From Comamonas sp. BIGb0124 (GTDB lineage Bacteria; Pseudomonadota; Gammaproteobacteria; Burkholderiales; Burkholderiaceae_C), in NCBI RefSeq assembly GCF_003752175.1, contig NZ_RJVF01000014.1, positions 305,695 through 369,694 of the forward strand: a stretch of DNA of 64,000 bases, in the 5' to 3' direction. Position 1 is the stretch's first letter, and each line of letters starts with the position of its first letter. The translations under genes were made by a program, and so were the position numbers. Positions 30,735 through 39,670 of this stretch are shown here, one piece after another. A model generated the notes under the pieces. It had not been told where the DNA came from, made no database searches, and worked only from the letters and a program-made list of their open reading frames with translations.

Positions 30735-31708
30735 ACGATTTCACGCGAGATTCCTCCAGGGCCGCGCCCGCTCTGCCGCTGGCGGCGGCAGCCCTCGTGC
30801 TGCTGGCGCTGGCCGCCGTGCCGCTGATCGCGCCGCTGCTGGGCATGGATTACTACATCGGTTTTGTGCGCCGCATCCTCATCGTGGTGCTGGCGGCCAT
30901 GAGCCTGAACTTCCTCATCGGCCGCGCGGGCATGGTGGCCCTGGGCCATGCAGGCTTCGTGGGCGTGGGGGCCTACGTCGTCGTCGCCGCCTCCGAAGCC
31001 GGGCTGGGCTCGGCCTGGCTGATCTGGCTGCTGGCGGTGGTCGTGGCCACGGTTGTGGCGGCAGCGGTGGGCGCAGTCGCATTGCGCACGCGCGGCGTGT
31101 ACTTCATCATGATCACGCTGGCCTTCGCGCAGATGCTGTACTACCTGGCGGTCTCGGTGCGCCGCTACGGTGGCGACGACGGCTACACGCTCTACAGCCC
31201 GCTGGTGCTGGGCAGCGGGGCGGCCTCCTGGCCGGCCGGCGGCAACCCCCTCTATTGGGCCGTGCTGGCGCTGGTGGCCGCGGTGTTCGTGCTGCAGTGG
31301 CGGGTCGACGCCTCGCGTTTCGGCCGGGCACTCGAAGGCATCCGCGACAACGAGACCCGCATGCAGGCCATGGGCTACCCGGTCTATGCGCTCAAGCTCT
31401 GCGCCTACGCGGTCGCCGGCGGCATCGCCGGGCTGTCGGGTGCGCTGATGGCGACGCAGAACGCCTTCGTCAGCCCCACCCTGATGCACTGGACGCAGTC
31501 GGCCACGCTGATCGTCATGGTGGTGGTGGGCGGCATCGGCCACCGCTGGGGTGCGCCCCTGGGCGTGGCGGTGTGGATGGTGATCGAGGAAGTGCTGCGG
31601 CAATACACCGAGTACTGGCATGCGCCGATGGGTCTGCTGCTCATCGCCGTGGTGTTTTTTGCGCCCCGGGGCCTGGCCGCCGGGCGCGCACGCAGGAGGG
31701 CCGCATGA
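30731..31708 (+). CDS. Branched-chain-type ABC transporter permease, LivM type
   Basis: A 325-residue permease, partner of the LivH-type protein. Typical stretches: LIGRAGMVALGHAGFVGVGAYVV, TRGVYFIMITLAFAQMLYY, FGRALEGIRDNETRMQAMGYPVYALKL, and GGIGHRWGAPLGVAVWMVIEEVL. It overlaps the genes on both sides by 4 bases, a sign of tight coupling. The C-terminus ends in an Arg-rich tail. Confidence 0.92.
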   Translation: MNDFTRDSSRAAPALPLAAAALVLLALAAVPLIAPLLGMDYYIGFVRRILIVVLAAMSLNFLIGRAGMVALGHAGFVGVGAYVVVAASEAGLGSAWLIWLLAVVVATVVAAAVGAVALRTRGVYFIMITLAFAQMLYYLAVSVRRYGGDDGYTLYSPLVLGSGAASWPAGGNPLYWAVLALVAAVFVLQWRVDASRFGRALEGIRDNETRMQAMGYPVYALKLCAYAVAGGIAGLSGALMATQNAFVSPTLMHWTQSATLIVMVVVGGIGHRWGAPLGVAVWMVIEEVLRQYTEYWHAPMGLLLIAVVFFAPRGLAAGRARRRAA

Positions 31709-32462
31709 GCCTGTTTGTCGCCAAGGGCATGGTCAAGCGCTTCGGTGCGCTGCTGGCCACCGACCACGTGAGCTTCGAGGTGGCGCCGGGGCAGATCCAT
31801 GCGCTGATCGGACCCAACGGTGCGGGCAAGTCGACGCTGGTCAATCTGGTGTCGGGCCTGCTGGCGGCCGACGAGGGTTCGCTGGTGCTCGACGGCGCCG
31901 ACATCACCCACCTGGCGCCGCATCAGCGTGTGCGGGCCGGGCTCTCGCGCTGTTTCCAGGTCACCAGCGTGTTCCGCGACCAGACGGTGGGAGACAACCT
32001 GCTGCTGGCCGTGCAGGCCCATGCGGGATCGAGTTTTCGTTTCCTCGCCCGCCGTGACGGCGAAGCCGATCTGCGGTCGCAGGCGCAGGCCCTGGCGCAA
32101 CGGGTGGGCTTGCTGACCGAATGGGCGCGGCCCGCCGGCACGTTGCCGCATGGCGCGCAGCGCAAGCTCGATGTCGCGCTGGCGATCGCGGCGCGGCCCA
32201 AGCTGCTGCTGCTCGACGAGCCCATGGCCGGCATGGGGCCGGTCGAATCGGCCGAGATGGTCACGCTCGTCCGCCAGTTGCGCGAGGACATGGCCATCCT
32301 GCTGATCGAACACGACATGGACGCGGTGTTCCAGCTTGCCGACCGCATCTCGGTGCTGGTCTATGGCCGCGTGCTCACCTCGGGCGCGGCGGCCGAGATC
32401 AAGGCCGATGCGCGTGTGCAGGAGGTCTACCTGGGCAGCGAGGCCGATGCCATGGAGGCCGC

Positions 32463-32466
<4 letters not shown>
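31705..32466 (+). CDS. ABC transporter ATP-binding protein, LivG type
   Basis: A 253-residue ATPase. Walker A GPNGAGKST, LivG loop FRDQTVGDNLLLA, Walker B LLLLDEPMAGMGPVES and H-switch LIEHDMDAVF. The signature motif is unusual: LPHGAQRKLDVALAIA replaces the canonical LSHGEQR, so Gln/Glu after HG is Ala. It starts at ATG 31705 overlapping livM's stop and ends overlapping livF's start. Confidence 0.93.
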
Positions 32467-33191
<725 letters not shown>

Positions 33192-33262
33192 GCCGCCTGC
33201 AGCCACGATGCAGCGGACGGACCGCATGCCGTTCGCCTGAACCGATGCCGGTCTGCTGCACG

Positions 33263-33330
33263 AAGCGGACAGAGGTGCCGGCGGCGGCGGCGTTTTGCGG
33301 CTAGCGGGGCGCACCCGGCATTTCTAGACT
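33263..33330 (+). promoter_or_regulatory. AraC-type activator site and promoter of the reductase gene
   Basis: A near copy of the andAc promoter: AAGCGGACA (33263-33271), TTGCGGCTAGCGG (33295-33307) and TAGACT (33325-33330) within CTAGACTGGCTGCAT. Spacings between GCGG cores (32), from core to core (7), and from inner GCGG to CTAGACT (20) are identical to those at 26265-26332. The intervening bases differ, so it is conserved by function and not a recent duplication. The reductase ATG is 39 bases past the -10. Confidence 0.75.
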
Positions 33331-33368
33331 GGCTGCATGCGTGCCGGGCCTGGGCCTGGATCTTCCGT

Positions 33369-34421
33369 ATGCCTTCGCCCGAGCCTGCCGCCATGTCTTC
33401 CGTTGCCGACGTTTCTTCAGCCCTGTACCGCATCACCCTGCAGCCCTCGGGCCGCCAGTTCGATTGCACGCCGGGCGAGACCGTGCTCGACGGTGCCTTG
33501 CGCCACGGTGTCGTGCTGCCTCATCAATGCAAGACGGGCGCCTGTCTGTCGTGCCGCGCACAGTGGCTGGCGGGCGATCTGCGACCCGATGCCGACGGCG
33601 AGGACAGTGCATCCGCCGATCCGCAACGATCCGTGCTGTTGTGCCGCGCCCGGCCGCTCGGCGACGTGACCCTGGCCTGCCGTGAGCTCGACGCAGCGCT
33701 GCCCGTCACCCGCCTGCCGGTGCGGGTCGGTGCGATGGAGCCGGTCGCCGCCGATGTGATGGTGCTGCGCCTGACGCCGCCGGCCGGCCAGGCCCTGGCG
33801 TTTCGGCCGGGCCAGTACGTCGACGTGCTGCTCGCGCGCGGGGTGCGCCGCAGCTACTCGCTCGCCAACGCACCGCAGCCGGACGGCACGCTGGAACTGC
33901 ACATCCGGCACCGCCCCGGCGGCCTGTTCACCGGCCAGGTGTTCGGTCGCCTCAAGCCGCGCGACGTGCTGCGGCTCGAAGGTCCCTTCGGCACGGTCGA
34001 TGTCCAGGCGCCCCACATCGCCGGCCGGCCCTTGCTGCTGCTGGCGACAGGCACGGGCCTGGCGCCGGTGAAGGCGCTGATCGAAGCCTGCATCGCCGGC
34101 GTCACGCGGCGTCCCGTCACGCTGTATTGGGGCGGCCGTGTGCCCGCCGATCTGTACCTGCACGCCCTGTGCCTGCAATGGGCGCAGCAGCACCCCTGGT
34201 TTCGCTACGAGCCCGTGCTGTCGCGCGCGCCTGCCCACTGGCACGGCCGGCGCGGCCATGTGCAGCAGGCGGTGTGCGAGGATTTTTCCGATCTGTCCGA
34301 CCACGTGGCCTATGCCTGTGGATCGCCGGTCATGGTGGCCGGGGCCCGCGCCCTGCTGGTGTCGCAGGGGCTGGCCGATGCGGCGTTCTATGCCGATGCG
34401 TTCACGGCGGCCGCAGCCTGA
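33369..34421 (+). CDS. [2Fe-2S]/FAD/NAD(P)H reductase, likely reductase of the anthranilate dioxygenase
   Basis: A 350-residue BenC/AntC-like electron-transfer flavoprotein. The plant-type [2Fe-2S] domain has C54, C59, C62 (QCKTGACLSC) and C92; the FAD site is RSYSLAN (161-167); the NAD(P) site is LLATGTGLAPVKALIE with YACGSPVMV near the C-terminus. Start ATG 33369 fits the promoter; 33393 is an alternative. It takes the job of AndAa, which in B. cepacia DBO1 is a different, glutathione-reductase-like flavoprotein. Its promoter copies that of andAc, so it is probably made together with the oxygenase. It overlaps the convergent PIN gene by 34 bases. Confidence 0.85.
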   Translation: MPSPEPAAMSSVADVSSALYRITLQPSGRQFDCTPGETVLDGALRHGVVLPHQCKTGACLSCRAQWLAGDLRPDADGEDSASADPQRSVLLCRARPLGDVTLACRELDAALPVTRLPVRVGAMEPVAADVMVLRLTPPAGQALAFRPGQYVDVLLARGVRRSYSLANAPQPDGTLELHIRHRPGGLFTGQVFGRLKPRDVLRLEGPFGTVDVQAPHIAGRPLLLLATGTGLAPVKALIEACIAGVTRRPVTLYWGGRVPADLYLHALCLQWAQQHPWFRYEPVLSRAPAHWHGRRGHVQQAVCEDFSDLSDHVAYACGSPVMVAGARALLVSQGLADAAFYADAFTAAAA

Positions 34422-34897
34422 GGCCCGAGCGTCTGCTGAGGCTCGCCGGCCGGCACTGCGGGCGCGGCGTAACCGGGCAGCATCGCCAGGGCGGGCGCGG
34501 TGTGAACGCCCAGCTTCTCGAGTCGCCGGCGAAGCTTGAGCACGGCGCGGTCCTTGCTGAGCAGCAGGCTGCGGTGCTGAACGGCCAGATCGATGAACTT
34601 CTGGTCGTCGCGGTCCTTGCAGACCACCGGCACCGAAGGCGCCACGGGCACGATGCGGCAATGCCGGTCGAACGCGTCGAGCACGTCCTGCGCCTGCAGG
34701 CGGTAGAACGCCATGCGGGGCAGCAGGTGGGTGTAGGCCAGCACCCGTTCGAGCTCGGTGCGCATCGACTCGGTCGCCATCCAACTGAACTGCCCGGCCT
34801 CGAGTGCCGTGCGCAAGGGCCGGGCCTGCGTATCCGAGAAGATGAACAGATCGAGCACCACGTTGGTGTCGATCACGATCAGCGGCGGCGAGCTCAT
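34388..34897 (-). CDS. PIN-domain protein (putative toxin-type nuclease, TIGR00305-like)
   Basis: A 169-residue PIN-fold protein. Acidic residues typical of the metal site: D10 (VIDTNVVLDLF), E48/E50 (TELERVLAY), D97/D98 (KDRDDQKFIDLA), and D116 (LLLSKDRAVL). PIN proteins are mostly Mg-dependent ribonucleases, many of them toxins. No antitoxin gene is beside it; instead it starts inside the stop of the methyltransferase gene (ATGA overlap at 34894-34897), so it is translated from that mRNA. The C-terminal 35 residues are Pro/Ala-rich and overlap the reductase gene. Confidence 0.8.
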   Translation of the reverse strand: MSSPPLIVIDTNVVLDLFIFSDTQARPLRTALEAGQFSWMATESMRTELERVLAYTHLLPRMAFYRLQAQDVLDAFDRHCRIVPVAPSVPVVCKDRDDQKFIDLAVQHRSLLLSKDRAVLKLRRRLEKLGVHTAPALAMLPGYAAPAVPAGEPQQTLGPQAAAAVNASA

Positions 34898-36213
34898 GGG
34901 CGTGGCAGGCCGGCCGCGGTATCGCCGCCATGCGGCGTGGGCTGTTGCTGCGGTGTTGCGTCCGTGGCCGGGCCCGACTCGGCGGGCTTGCGCCGCGACG
35001 AACCGGCGACCAGGTCGAAGCGGAACATGCGGCACTCGATCGGGCCGTTCCACATCGGCACGCGACGCGATTCCTTGAGGCGCATGCGGCCCGGCAGCTT
35101 GAGGTCGGGTGTCAGCAGCCAGGCGGTCCAGCCGGTGTAGTTCTTTTTCCAGTGACTGGCCAGGCGCTCGAAGAAATCGCTGTCGTCGCCGTCCTGCATC
35201 TGCGCCGATTCACGGCCCATGGGCGCCCGGGGGCCACGTCCGCCGCCGGCACCGGCAAAACCGCCCACGGCAATGCGTTCGCCATAGGGCGGATTGAGCA
35301 GCAGCACGCCGGGTGCGTCGGTGGGGGGCATGCGCTGCAGCGCGTCGCCGCCCCGCAGCTTGATGAAACCGGCCACGCCGGCACGTTCGGCATTGCGCTG
35401 GGCAAAGTCGACCATGCGGTGCGAGACGTCGCTGCCGAACACCTGCAGCTCGGTGGGCGGTTTCTCGGCCGCCCGCGCCTGGTTGTAGATGGCTTCGAAC
35501 ACGTGTGCCTGATAGGGCAGGAGCTTCTCGAAACCGAACTTGCGCAGCATGCCCGGGGCCATGTTGGCGGCCATCAGGGCCGCTTCGATCACGATGGTGC
35601 CGCTGCCGCAGCACGGATCGTAGAGCGGCTGCTCGGGCGTCCAGCCGCTGGCGGCCAGCATGGCTGCGGCCAGCGTTTCCTTGAGCGGCGCGTCGCCCTT
35701 GTCCTCGCGCCAGCCGCGCTTGAAGAGCGGCTCGCCCGAGGTGTCGATGTACAGCGTCACCCGGTCGTTGGTCAGGTGCGTGTAGAGACGTACGTCGGGC
35801 CAGTGGGTGTCGATGCTGGGGCGCACGCCTTGCTTGTCGCGGAAACGATCGACCACCGCATCCTTGATCTTGAGCGCCGCGAAATTCAGGCTCTTGAGCG
35901 GGCTGTGCTGGGCCGTGATCTCGATCTTGAAAGTCTGTTTGGGCGTGAACCAGATCTCCCAGGCGACTTCCGAGGCCACGTTGTACAAATCCTGTTCGCC
36001 CTGGTAGGGCGCGCGGGCCAGTTGAATCAGCACCCGCTGCGCAAGGCGGCTGTGCAGGTTGAGCATCATCGCATCGCGCCACGAGGCCTGCACGAGCACG
36101 CCGCCCCGCAGGACATGGGGCTCGGCGCCGCAGATACGTTGGACTTCGGCGGCGAGCAAAGGCTCGACGCCGCCTGCGCACGGCAGGAAGAGTTGGAGTT
36201 GACCAGCAGACAT
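34894..36213 (-). CDS. THUMP-domain RNA methyltransferase, RlmL/YpsC type
   Basis: A 439-residue SAM-dependent N2-guanine RNA methyltransferase. A THUMP RNA-binding domain spans about 50-160 (ITAQHSPLKSLNFAALKIKDAVVDRF). The Rossmann fold has motif I DPCCGSGT (199-206) and catalytic NPPYGER (307-313). It corresponds to the N-terminal half of E. coli RlmL, which makes m2G2445 in 23S rRNA, without the RlmK half. A Gly-rich loop follows the catalytic motif, and the last 40 residues are low-complexity. ATG 36213 is chosen. It is coupled to the PIN gene and diverges from the padR-like gene. Confidence 0.88.
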   Translation of the reverse strand: MSAGQLQLFLPCAGGVEPLLAAEVQRICGAEPHVLRGGVLVQASWRDAMMLNLHSRLAQRVLIQLARAPYQGEQDLYNVASEVAWEIWFTPKQTFKIEITAQHSPLKSLNFAALKIKDAVVDRFRDKQGVRPSIDTHWPDVRLYTHLTNDRVTLYIDTSGEPLFKRGWREDKGDAPLKETLAAAMLAASGWTPEQPLYDPCCGSGTIVIEAALMAANMAPGMLRKFGFEKLLPYQAHVFEAIYNQARAAEKPPTELQVFGSDVSHRMVDFAQRNAERAGVAGFIKLRGGDALQRMPPTDAPGVLLLNPPYGERIAVGGFAGAGGGRGPRAPMGRESAQMQDGDDSDFFERLASHWKKNYTGWTAWLLTPDLKLPGRMRLKESRRVPMWNGPIECRMFRFDLVAGSSRRKPAESGPATDATPQQQPTPHGGDTAAGLPRP

Positions 36214-36281
36214 AGGGATAGGAAGTGAGGCCGGATTGTCCCACACAAGACCTCGGACGCCTTGGGGGCAAATCGGGGAAC

Positions 36282-36326
36282 GTGAAATTTCGTCTGATCT
36301 TCGATATGATTTAGTTATATCTAAAT
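36282..36326 (+). promoter_or_regulatory. AT-rich promoter and operator before the PadR gene
   Basis: A possible promoter GTGAAA (36282-36287), 17 bases, TATGAT (36305-36310). It is overlapped by two nested inverted repeats: ATTTAG (36309-36314) with CTAAAT (36321-36326), and GATAT (36303-36307) with ATATC (36317-36321). This AT-rich palindrome in GC-rich DNA is where a PadR-family repressor would bind to control its own operon. Confidence 0.6.
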
Positions 36327-36398
36327 TGGATCAAAACAATCGCTGAAAGCTGCAGGGGTGCCCACTTCGGGTGTAGCGCCCTCGATCGCGCCGAGCCG

Positions 36399-36992
36399 AT
36401 GCAGCAGCCTGAAGAAAGTCCCCCTGAAATGAGTCCGCTGCCTTCATCCTCCGATGCCCGCCCCTGGGATGCCCCTGCCGATACGCCGCATGGCGGCGGC
36501 TCGCGACTGGGACGCCGCGTGTTCGGCCATGGCGGCCTGCGGCTGGTGCTGCTGCATCTGATTGCCGACAAGCCCAGCCATGGCTACGAACTCATCAAGG
36601 CCGTGGAGGACCGCCTGCAGGGCCGCTACAGCCCCAGCGCCGGGGTGCTCTACCCCACGCTGACTTGGCTGGAGGAGCTCGATTTCATCGCCCCCAGCGC
36701 GAGTGAAGCCGCCGGCGAGTTGCCCGGACGCGCCAGCCGCAAACGTTTCCAGATCACCCCCCAAGGTCAGGCTTATCTGGCCGACAACCGCGCCGCCCTG
36801 GATGCCCTGCACGCCCGCATGGCCGCCGTGGTGAGCGAGCCCCACGAAAGACCGCCCCAGATCGAGCGTGCGGTGGCCAATTTCAAGATGGCGGTCCATA
36901 TGCGCCTGGCGCGCGGACCGCTCGACGCGCAGCAGATCCGGGCCTTTGCCCGGGTGCTCGATGCTGCGGCCCAAGACATCGAAAGCCTTTGA
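36399..36992 (+). CDS. PadR-family regulator, YqjI-like
   Basis: A 197-residue winged-helix regulator. The stretch FGHGGLRLVLLHLIADKP followed by SHGYELIKAVEDRL and PSAGVLYPTLTWLEELDFI is close to E. coli YqjI, a nickel-responsive repressor of the ferric reductase gene yqjH. The C-terminal part (RALDNFKMAV-like VANFKMAVHMRLARGPL) also matches. YqjI's His/Cys-rich N-terminal metal domain is missing; the first 38 residues here are Ser/Pro/Asp-rich. The gene precedes a YqjH-like gene by 1 base. ATG 36399 or 36429 could be the start. Confidence 0.82.
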   Translation: MQQPEESPPEMSPLPSSSDARPWDAPADTPHGGGSRLGRRVFGHGGLRLVLLHLIADKPSHGYELIKAVEDRLQGRYSPSAGVLYPTLTWLEELDFIAPSASEAAGELPGRASRKRFQITPQGQAYLADNRAALDALHARMAAVVSEPHERPPQIERAVANFKMAVHMRLARGPLDAQQIRAFARVLDAAAQDIESL

Positions 36993-36993
36993 G

Positions 36994-37842
36994 ATGACAC
37001 ACAACCCTGTTTCCCCATCCGCCGCGCCCGTTTCCGATTCCGCCCGGCTGCCCGTGCGCGTGCGCCACGAACTGCGCTTCAGGCGCCTCACGGTGCTGAG
37101 CACCCGGCGCACCTCGGCCCAGATGATCCGCATCACCGTCGGCGGCGATGCGCTCGAGGGCTTCACCAGCGCGGGCTTCGACGACCACGTCAAGCTCTTT
37201 TTCCCCGACCCCGCGACCGGCGAACTGGTGATGCCGCAGGCCGGTCCCGACGGCCTGATCTGGCCCGAGGGCCCGCGGCCCGTCTCGCGTGACTACACGC
37301 CGCTGGGCTACGACGCTCAGGCCCGGACCCTGGAACTGGCCTTTGCCCTGCACGAGGCCGGCCCCGCCACGCGCTGGGCCGAACAGGCTCGGCCCGGCGA
37401 CGTACTGGGCGTGGGCGGCCCGCGAGGTTCGTTCGTGCTGCCGATGACCTTCGACGGGTATGTGCTGATCGGCGACGACACGGCGCTGCCGGCCATCGAG
37501 CGCCGGCTCGCGGAACTGCCCGCCGACGCACCGGTTCTGGTATTGGCTGATGTCGACGGCCCCGACAGCCAGGTCGAGCTGCCGGTCCGGCCCGGTGTCG
37601 ATCTGCAGTGGCTGCACCGCGACGGCGCGCCTGCCAGCGATGCCGGCCGGTTTCTGGATGTGCTCGCGCATGCCGCTTGGCCGGCCGGTGACGTGCACGT
37701 CTGGATCGCCGCCGAATCCAGTGTGGCGAAGACCCTGCGCGGCCATCTGGTCGACTCGCGGGGCCACAATCCCAAGTGGATCAAAGCTGCGGGATACTGG
37801 CGTGCCGGGAGCGCCGGCGCGCACGACGAACACAACGATTGA
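36994..37842 (+). CDS. Siderophore-interacting protein (YqjH-like ferric-siderophore reductase)
   Basis: A 282-residue NAD(P)H/FAD reductase of the SIP group, which frees iron from ferric siderophores in the cytoplasm. The FAD-binding stretch SRDYTPLGYD (R-x-Y-T) is at about residue 91; GPRGSFVLP and LIGDDTALPAIERRL follow; the C-terminal lid has WIAAESSVAKTLRGHL and KAAGYWRAG, where the last Lys and Tyr are typical. ATG 36994 follows the regulator's stop at once, so the two are one operon and probably controlled by that regulator. Confidence 0.9.
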   Translation: MTHNPVSPSAAPVSDSARLPVRVRHELRFRRLTVLSTRRTSAQMIRITVGGDALEGFTSAGFDDHVKLFFPDPATGELVMPQAGPDGLIWPEGPRPVSRDYTPLGYDAQARTLELAFALHEAGPATRWAEQARPGDVLGVGGPRGSFVLPMTFDGYVLIGDDTALPAIERRLAELPADAPVLVLADVDGPDSQVELPVRPGVDLQWLHRDGAPASDAGRFLDVLAHAAWPAGDVHVWIAAESSVAKTLRGHLVDSRGHNPKWIKAAGYWRAGSAGAHDEHND

Positions 37843-37892
37843 CGGCCGTGCCGCAAGACGGGGCCGGCTCTCTCAACTTTTCCTGAGCGCGC

Positions 37893-38741
37893 ATGACCTT
37901 GCCTTTGTGGATCGACACCCATTGCCATCTCGACGCCCCCGAGCTCGCGCACGACATCGACGTCGTCCGGGCCCTGGCTGCCGAACGCGGCGTGCGCCTG
38001 TGCGTGCTGCCTGCTGTCGCCGCCGATCATTTCGAGGGCGCACGCGCCCTGGCGCACCGTCTGGGCGACGCCTATGCGCTGGGCATTCACCCCTTGTTCG
38101 TCGCGCATGCCCAAGAGGGCGATCTCGAACGGCTCGATGCCGCGCTGACGCAGTGGCGGGACGATCCCCGTCTGGTGGCCGTCGGCGAGATCGGTCTGGA
38201 TTTTTTCGTACCGGCCCTGCAGCGTCCGCCGCTGCGTGAACGCCAGCTCCATTTTTTCCGGGCCCAGCTCAAGCTGGCGCGCAAACACCAACTCCCGGTG
38301 CTGCTGCACACCCGGCGTTCGGTCGATGCCGTGCGCCAGAGCCTGCGCCAGATCGAGGTTCCGGGCGGCATCGCCCACGCCTTCAATGGCAGCCGGCAGC
38401 AGGCCGATCATTTCGTCGCGATGGGTTTCAAGCTGGGATTCGGGGGCGCGGCGACCTTCGACCGGGCCCGGCAACTGCGTCTTCTGGCGCGCGAGATGCC
38501 GGCCGCATGCCTGGTTCTGGAGACCGATGCGCCCGACATGCCGCCGCACTGGCTGTACCGCACGGCGGAACAACGGGCCGATGGCCAGCCGCAGGGCCGC
38601 AACACGCCGGCCGAGCTCCCGCGCATCGCGCAATGTGTGGCGGATCTGCGCAGTCTGCCGCTCGAGGCATTGCAGAGAATAGCCTGGGATAATGCGATTT
38701 CAGCCATGCCCAGGCTGGAAGGTTTGCTCTCGTCCCAGTAG
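37893..38741 (+). CDS. TatD-family metal-dependent hydrolase
   Basis: A 282-residue TIM-barrel hydrolase. Metal ligands and family motifs: WIDTHCHLDA (H10, H12), YALGIHPLF, VGEIGLDFF (Glu), VLLHTRRS (His), GIAHAFNGS, and LETDAPDMPP (Asp). TatD proteins are 3'-5' DNA/RNA exonucleases or deacetylases in a few studied cases. E. coli TatD is 260 residues. It is 50 bases past the SIP gene and may be read from the same transcript. Confidence 0.92.
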   Translation: MTLPLWIDTHCHLDAPELAHDIDVVRALAAERGVRLCVLPAVAADHFEGARALAHRLGDAYALGIHPLFVAHAQEGDLERLDAALTQWRDDPRLVAVGEIGLDFFVPALQRPPLRERQLHFFRAQLKLARKHQLPVLLHTRRSVDAVRQSLRQIEVPGGIAHAFNGSRQQADHFVAMGFKLGFGGAATFDRARQLRLLAREMPAACLVLETDAPDMPPHWLYRTAEQRADGQPQGRNTPAELPRIAQCVADLRSLPLEALQRIAWDNAISAMPRLEGLLSSQ

Positions 38742-38790
38742 CTTTGTTTCTGTGGGATGGCGCGCCCGCTGACAGCGGGGCCCGGGTCGC

Positions 38791-38822
38791 CCATGCCAGA
38801 ATTTATCCATGTTCTGGCATGG
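38791..38822. repeat. Perfect 11-base inverted repeat
   Basis: CCATGCCAGAA (38791-38801), a 10-base spacer, TTCTGGCATGG (38812-38822). It lies 50 bases after tatD and 84 before the unknown exported-protein gene. It lacks a T-run, so as a terminator it would be incomplete; as an operator, its 21-base centre-to-centre spacing would fit a dimer binding one face of the DNA. Confidence 0.6.
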
Positions 38823-38905
38823 GTGCGGTCGCCGCCGCCTGCCCGTCGCCGCCGCTGCAGGGCGGCCTGATTCGTCCGGCTCGCCACTCTTCCTGAAAGC
38901 CCGCC

Positions 38906-39670
38906 ATGAGCCTGTCCCGCCCGACTTCCCGCATTGCCGAACGGCGTACCGTCCCCGTGTCTCACGTCGTCCTGGCCGTCCGCCGCCGCGTCCGCTCGGC
39001 TGCCCGGGTCGCAGCCCGCTTGCGCCGCGCGGGCGAGCTTGGCCTGCGCAGGTGCAAGCCGCGTCGTGCTCCGAACACCGCTTTCCGTGCCGACACCCGC
39101 GCCACCCCCTGGCGGCGCTGGATGGCGGCCTGGCTGGCTGCTGCGGCACTTTGGCACGGGGTGCCGGCTGCGGCCGAAGTCCAGCGCCAATCCCTGGCGC
39201 AGACCACGTCGGCCAGCGTGAGTGCCCATCCCAATCGCCATAAGGGGCCGGCTGTGTCGCCTGGGCCCGATCTGCTGAGCGGCATGTACCGTCTCAAGCG
39301 TCCCCCTGTCGCCGGCGACCCGGGCGGCGAGACGCCTCTGCTCGAGGTGCGCCGGGCCGGTAGCCACTGGTTGCTGAGCCAGAGCGGGGCCACGGATGGT
39401 CCGCAGCAGTTGCGTGCTTTCCAGCGTGCCGATTACGAAGCCATGTTCGCCGGCCAGGTGGCCAGCGCCAAGCCGCGCTGCGCGGCTTCCGCGTTCGCCG
39501 CCATCTGCCGGGTCGAGCCGGGCACACAACCCGATCCCGACGACGACTTCCGGACCAGCACGGGCTACTTCCTGTTCAGTGTGGATGTCGGCGTCGTCGA
39601 GCTCGAGCGCATCGACGAAGGCCCGCGCAATGTCGTGGGCGCTGCCGATCACGACCCCGTCCAGCGATGA
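38906..39670 (+). CDS. Unknown protein, probably exported
   Basis: A 254-residue reading frame I do not recognise. The first 72 residues are Arg-rich (RRRVRSAARVAARLRRAG). From M73 (ATG 39122) the protein begins MAAWLAAAALWHGVPAAAEV, a good signal peptide, so the true start may be 39122 (182 aa). The mature part has SGMYRLKRPPV, LEVRRAGSHWLLSQSG, two cysteines (PRCAASAFAAICRV), and DDDFRTSTGYFLFSVDVGVVELERI. Its last bases overlap the glycosylase start (ATGA), showing the frame is real and translationally coupled. Confidence 0.6.
   Translation: MSLSRPTSRIAERRTVPVSHVVLAVRRRVRSAARVAARLRRAGELGLRRCKPRRAPNTAFRADTRATPWRRWMAAWLAAAALWHGVPAAAEVQRQSLAQTTSASVSAHPNRHKGPAVSPGPDLLSGMYRLKRPPVAGDPGGETPLLEVRRAGSHWLLSQSGATDGPQQLRAFQRADYEAMFAGQVASAKPRCAASAFAAICRVEPGTQPDPDDDFRTSTGYFLFSVDVGVVELERIDEGPRNVVGAADHDPVQR

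Noticed and set aside
34388..34897. Toxin-antitoxin module
   Set aside because: Only a PIN protein is present. The coupled upstream gene is a methyltransferase and no small antitoxin frame is found on either side.
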